Positions 5,758 to 6,863 of a DNA stretch of 6,863 nucleotides are shown piece after piece; the first letter of the stretch is position 1, and each line of letters starts with the position of its first letter. A program made the translations under genes and the position numbers. The notes below the pieces were generated by a model. The model saw only the letters and a program-made list of their open reading frames with translations. It searched no databases and had not been told where the DNA came from. This stretch comes from Methylobacter sp. GTDB taxonomy: Bacteria > Pseudomonadota > Gammaproteobacteria > Methylococcales > Methylomonadaceae. Where the stretch lies: contig PMJA01000135.1 in assembly GCA_003158415.1 (NCBI GenBank), positions 1-6,863 on the forward strand, written 5' to 3'.

Positions 5758-6078
5758 ATGGCGTGGTTGCTTTTATTTTCCGCAGGGTTCGTGGAAATAA
5801 TTTTTGCCTTAAGTCTTAAATATAACCAGGGTTTTACCAAACTTTGGCCCAGCGTAGTCACGGCCTTGTCAGGAATCGGCAGTTTCGGTTTGTTGATGTG
5901 GGCGCTTAAAACCTTGCCGCTAGGCACGGCGTATGCGGTTTGGACGGGTATGGGCGCGGTCGGCGTGGCGATATTGGGCATTATATTGTTTAAAGAATCC
6001 GTCGATTGGTACCGCTTATTATCGCTTACTTTAGTGATTGCAGGGATTATCGGGCTTAAATTAACGGATAGTCACTAA
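5758..6078 (+). CDS. gdx: Small multidrug resistance family guanidinium exporter, Gdx/SugE type
   Basis: A 106-residue inner-membrane protein with four predicted transmembrane helices (about 2-20, 30-49, 57-77 and 85-102). Proteins of this subtype work as antiparallel dimers and export guanidinium in exchange for protons. The essential glutamate is E13 (AGFVEIIFA). GTAYAVWTGMGAVG (56-69) is the signature of the Gdx/SugE branch; the Qac/EmrE branch reads differently here (AYAIWSG). ATG at 5758 is chosen because AAGGAG at 5746-5751 is spaced six bases away; the TTG at 5755 is too near that site. I looked for the paired ACGR-loop hairpins of the guanidine-II (mini-ykkC) riboswitch in the 83-base leader and did not see them. 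The stop is one base from the tusB start, so the gene is almost certainly co-transcribed with the sulfur-relay genes. Confidence 0.93.
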   Translation: MAWLLLFSAGFVEIIFALSLKYNQGFTKLWPSVVTALSGIGSFGLLMWALKTLPLGTAYAVWTGMGAVGVAILGIILFKESVDWYRLLSLTLVIAGIIGLKLTDSH

Positions 6079-6079
6079 T

Positions 6080-6370
6080 ATGCTACACCTTATATTTCAG
6101 TCGCCCATCGCTACAGCTATCCTGGAACGGATAGCGGCCGGTGATGATGTGGTGTTTCTTGAGAATGCCGTGTTGCGCCTGTTGCATAAAGGCAGTTTCA
6201 GCGATGTCTTGGCGCAGTTGCTATTGCAAAATCGGTTGTATGTTTTGGCTGAGGATCTTGAAGTCAGGGGCATCGGTGCGGATGAATTGGTTAACGGCAT
6301 CACGGTGATTGATTATGCCGGATTGGTCGGCTTGACTGTTAGCAATCCGTCGATCTTATCATGGTCTTGA
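6080..6370 (+). CDS. tusB: Sulfur-relay protein TusB/DsrH
   Basis: A 96-residue DsrH/TusB-family protein. In E. coli, TusB joins TusC and TusD in a hexamer that passes sulfur from TusA to TusE for 2-thiolation of tRNA wobble uridine. Recognisable parts are MLHLIFQSP (1-9), GDDVVFLENAV (21-31), LYVLAEDLEVRGI (53-65) and VIDYAGLVGLTV (75-86), ending in Trp-Ser where TusB usually ends in Trp. There is no cysteine anywhere, as in E. coli TusB and unlike the DsrH proteins that keep one. tusC and tusD are not upstream; a guanidinium exporter takes their place. The start follows the gdx stop by one base and the stop overlaps the tusE start by ten bases. Confidence 0.9.
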   Translation: MLHLIFQSPIATAILERIAAGDDVVFLENAVLRLLHKGSFSDVLAQLLLQNRLYVLAEDLEVRGIGADELVNGITVIDYAGLVGLTVSNPSILSWS

Positions 6371-6693
6371 CCGTTAATAAGGTCTGCCCGGAAACTAATG
6401 GGCAAGGCTTTTTGGTTAATTTAACGGATTGGAATGAAGACGTTGCAAAACAGCTGGCCGAACACAATGCGATTGAATTGACGGATGCGCACTGGGAAAT
6501 TATTTTGTTTATACGCCGTTATTATCTGCAGTTTAAGCATTTGCCTAATGCACGGGTTTTTACTAAAGCGGTAGCCAGGGAATTCGGCGAGGAAAAAGGC
6601 AACAGCCGCTATTTGCATCGCTTGTTTCCCGACGGTCCGTTGAAATACGCCTGCAAACTGGCGGGATTGCCCAAGCCGCCGACGTGTTTGTAG
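6361..6693 (+). CDS. tusE: DsrC/TusE-family sulfur carrier with two redox cysteines
   Basis: A 110-residue DsrC/TusE protein. The body is typical: GFLVNLTDWNEDVA (16-29), IELTDAHWEIILFIRRYY (38-55), EEKGNSRYLHRLFPDGP (77-93). The flexible C-terminal arm is YACKLAGLPKPPTCL: C109 is the penultimate sulfur-carrying cysteine found in all members, and C98 sits ten residues before it, as in true DsrC. E. coli TusE has threonine at that second position. By cysteine content the protein is DsrC-like and could form the intramolecular disulfide or trisulfide, but the neighbour is TusB and no dsrAB is present, so a tRNA-thiolation role is still the default. The ATG at 6361 lies inside the tusB end with no Shine-Dalgarno sequence, which suggests translational coupling. 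Confidence 0.92.
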   Translation: MVLTVNKVCPETNGQGFLVNLTDWNEDVAKQLAEHNAIELTDAHWEIILFIRRYYLQFKHLPNARVFTKAVAREFGEEKGNSRYLHRLFPDGPLKYACKLAGLPKPPTCL

Positions 6694-6731
6694 TATCGCT
6701 ATTCCGATAGCTGGCGACTTAGCGCTACAAA
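6687..6731 (+). terminator. Two-part stem overlapping the tusE stop, possible terminator or mRNA 3' structure
   Basis: TTTGTAG (6687-6693, containing the stop codon) pairs exactly with CTACAAA (6725-6731), and CGCTA (6697-6701) pairs exactly with TAGCG (6720-6724). Together they form a 12-bp stem with a three-base bulge. A competing hairpin TATCG/CGATA lies at 6694-6709. No T-run follows, so an intrinsic terminator of the standard type is not shown. Confidence 0.4.
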
Positions 6732-6769
6732 TCTTAAAACCCCTCTAAAAGCGTGTTGATATTTGAGCA

Positions 6770-6784
6770 CTTTTTACTAAAAAG
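6770..6784. repeat. AT-rich 15-bp palindrome
   Basis: CTTTTTA (6770-6776) and TAAAAAG (6778-6784) are exact reverse complements around a single C. A one-base centre cannot form a full RNA hairpin, so a protein site or chance is more likely. It lies between tusE and a possible next gene. Confidence 0.25.
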
Positions 6785-6838
6785 CCCTTGTCGGCGCTTA
6801 AACAATTTTATCGTCAGATTAGCCTATAGAAAAAACAT

Positions 6839-6863
6839 ATGAATATAAACACAAACTCCAAAC
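6839..6863 (+). CDS. Possible start of a gene cut by the window edge
   Basis: An ATG at 6839 opens a frame (MNINTNSK) that runs to the end of the window without a stop. TATAGA at 6825-6830 resembles a -10 box but is too close for a normal leader. No ribosome binding site is seen. Eight codons are too few to name a product. Confidence 0.2.

Overview
The window reads as a chromosomal segment from a gammaproteobacterium of moderate GC content. The TusB/TusE pair, the ApaH-family protein, the NifF-like long-chain flavodoxin and the Gdx-type SMR exporter all look gammaproteobacterial. A methanotroph-like (Methylococcales) or other diazotroph-capable lineage is plausible, but that is inference from the gene set and not proven. 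There is no rRNA, tRNA, CRISPR array, insertion sequence or phage gene.

Layout. (1) 1-146: a short tail with a perfect GC-rich hairpin that looks like a REP-type element. (2) 147-701, minus: a long-chain, NifF-type flavodoxin. (3) 702-1242: an unusually long AT-rich divergent intergenic region with two large, near-perfect inverted repeats, a consensus -10 for the flavodoxin gene and a weak sigma-54-like match facing the other way. (4) 1243-4271, plus: five closely spaced genes, probably one operon. They encode an ApaH-family protein that has lost almost every metal ligand, an unrecognised 156-residue protein, a beta/bacterial-type glutathione S-transferase-like protein, a single-domain bacteriohemerythrin, and an AlkB-like Fe(II)/2-oxoglutarate dioxygenase. 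(5) 4272-4321: a convergent gap with an AT-rich hairpin. (6) 4322-5674, minus: xseA, the exonuclease VII large subunit. (7) 5758-6693, plus: a very tight three-gene unit of a guanidinium exporter of the Gdx/SugE type, TusB/DsrH, and a DsrC/TusE protein that keeps both redox cysteines. (8) 6694-6863: a trailing intergenic stretch with a structured element and perhaps the first codons of a further gene.

How the genes may work together. Flavodoxin, GST-like protein, hemerythrin and AlkB-like enzyme around one regulatory region suggest a redox, oxygen or alkylation-stress module, possibly accessory to nitrogen fixation, since NifF-type flavodoxins donate electrons to nitrogenase. The most unusual protein is the ApaH homologue: the fold-level sequence similarity is clear throughout, but the residues that bind the two metals are replaced, so it is probably a pseudoenzyme with a binding or regulatory role. 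The downstream unit places a guanidinium exporter where tusC and tusD would normally precede tusB, and leaves the TusBCD complex incomplete at this locus.
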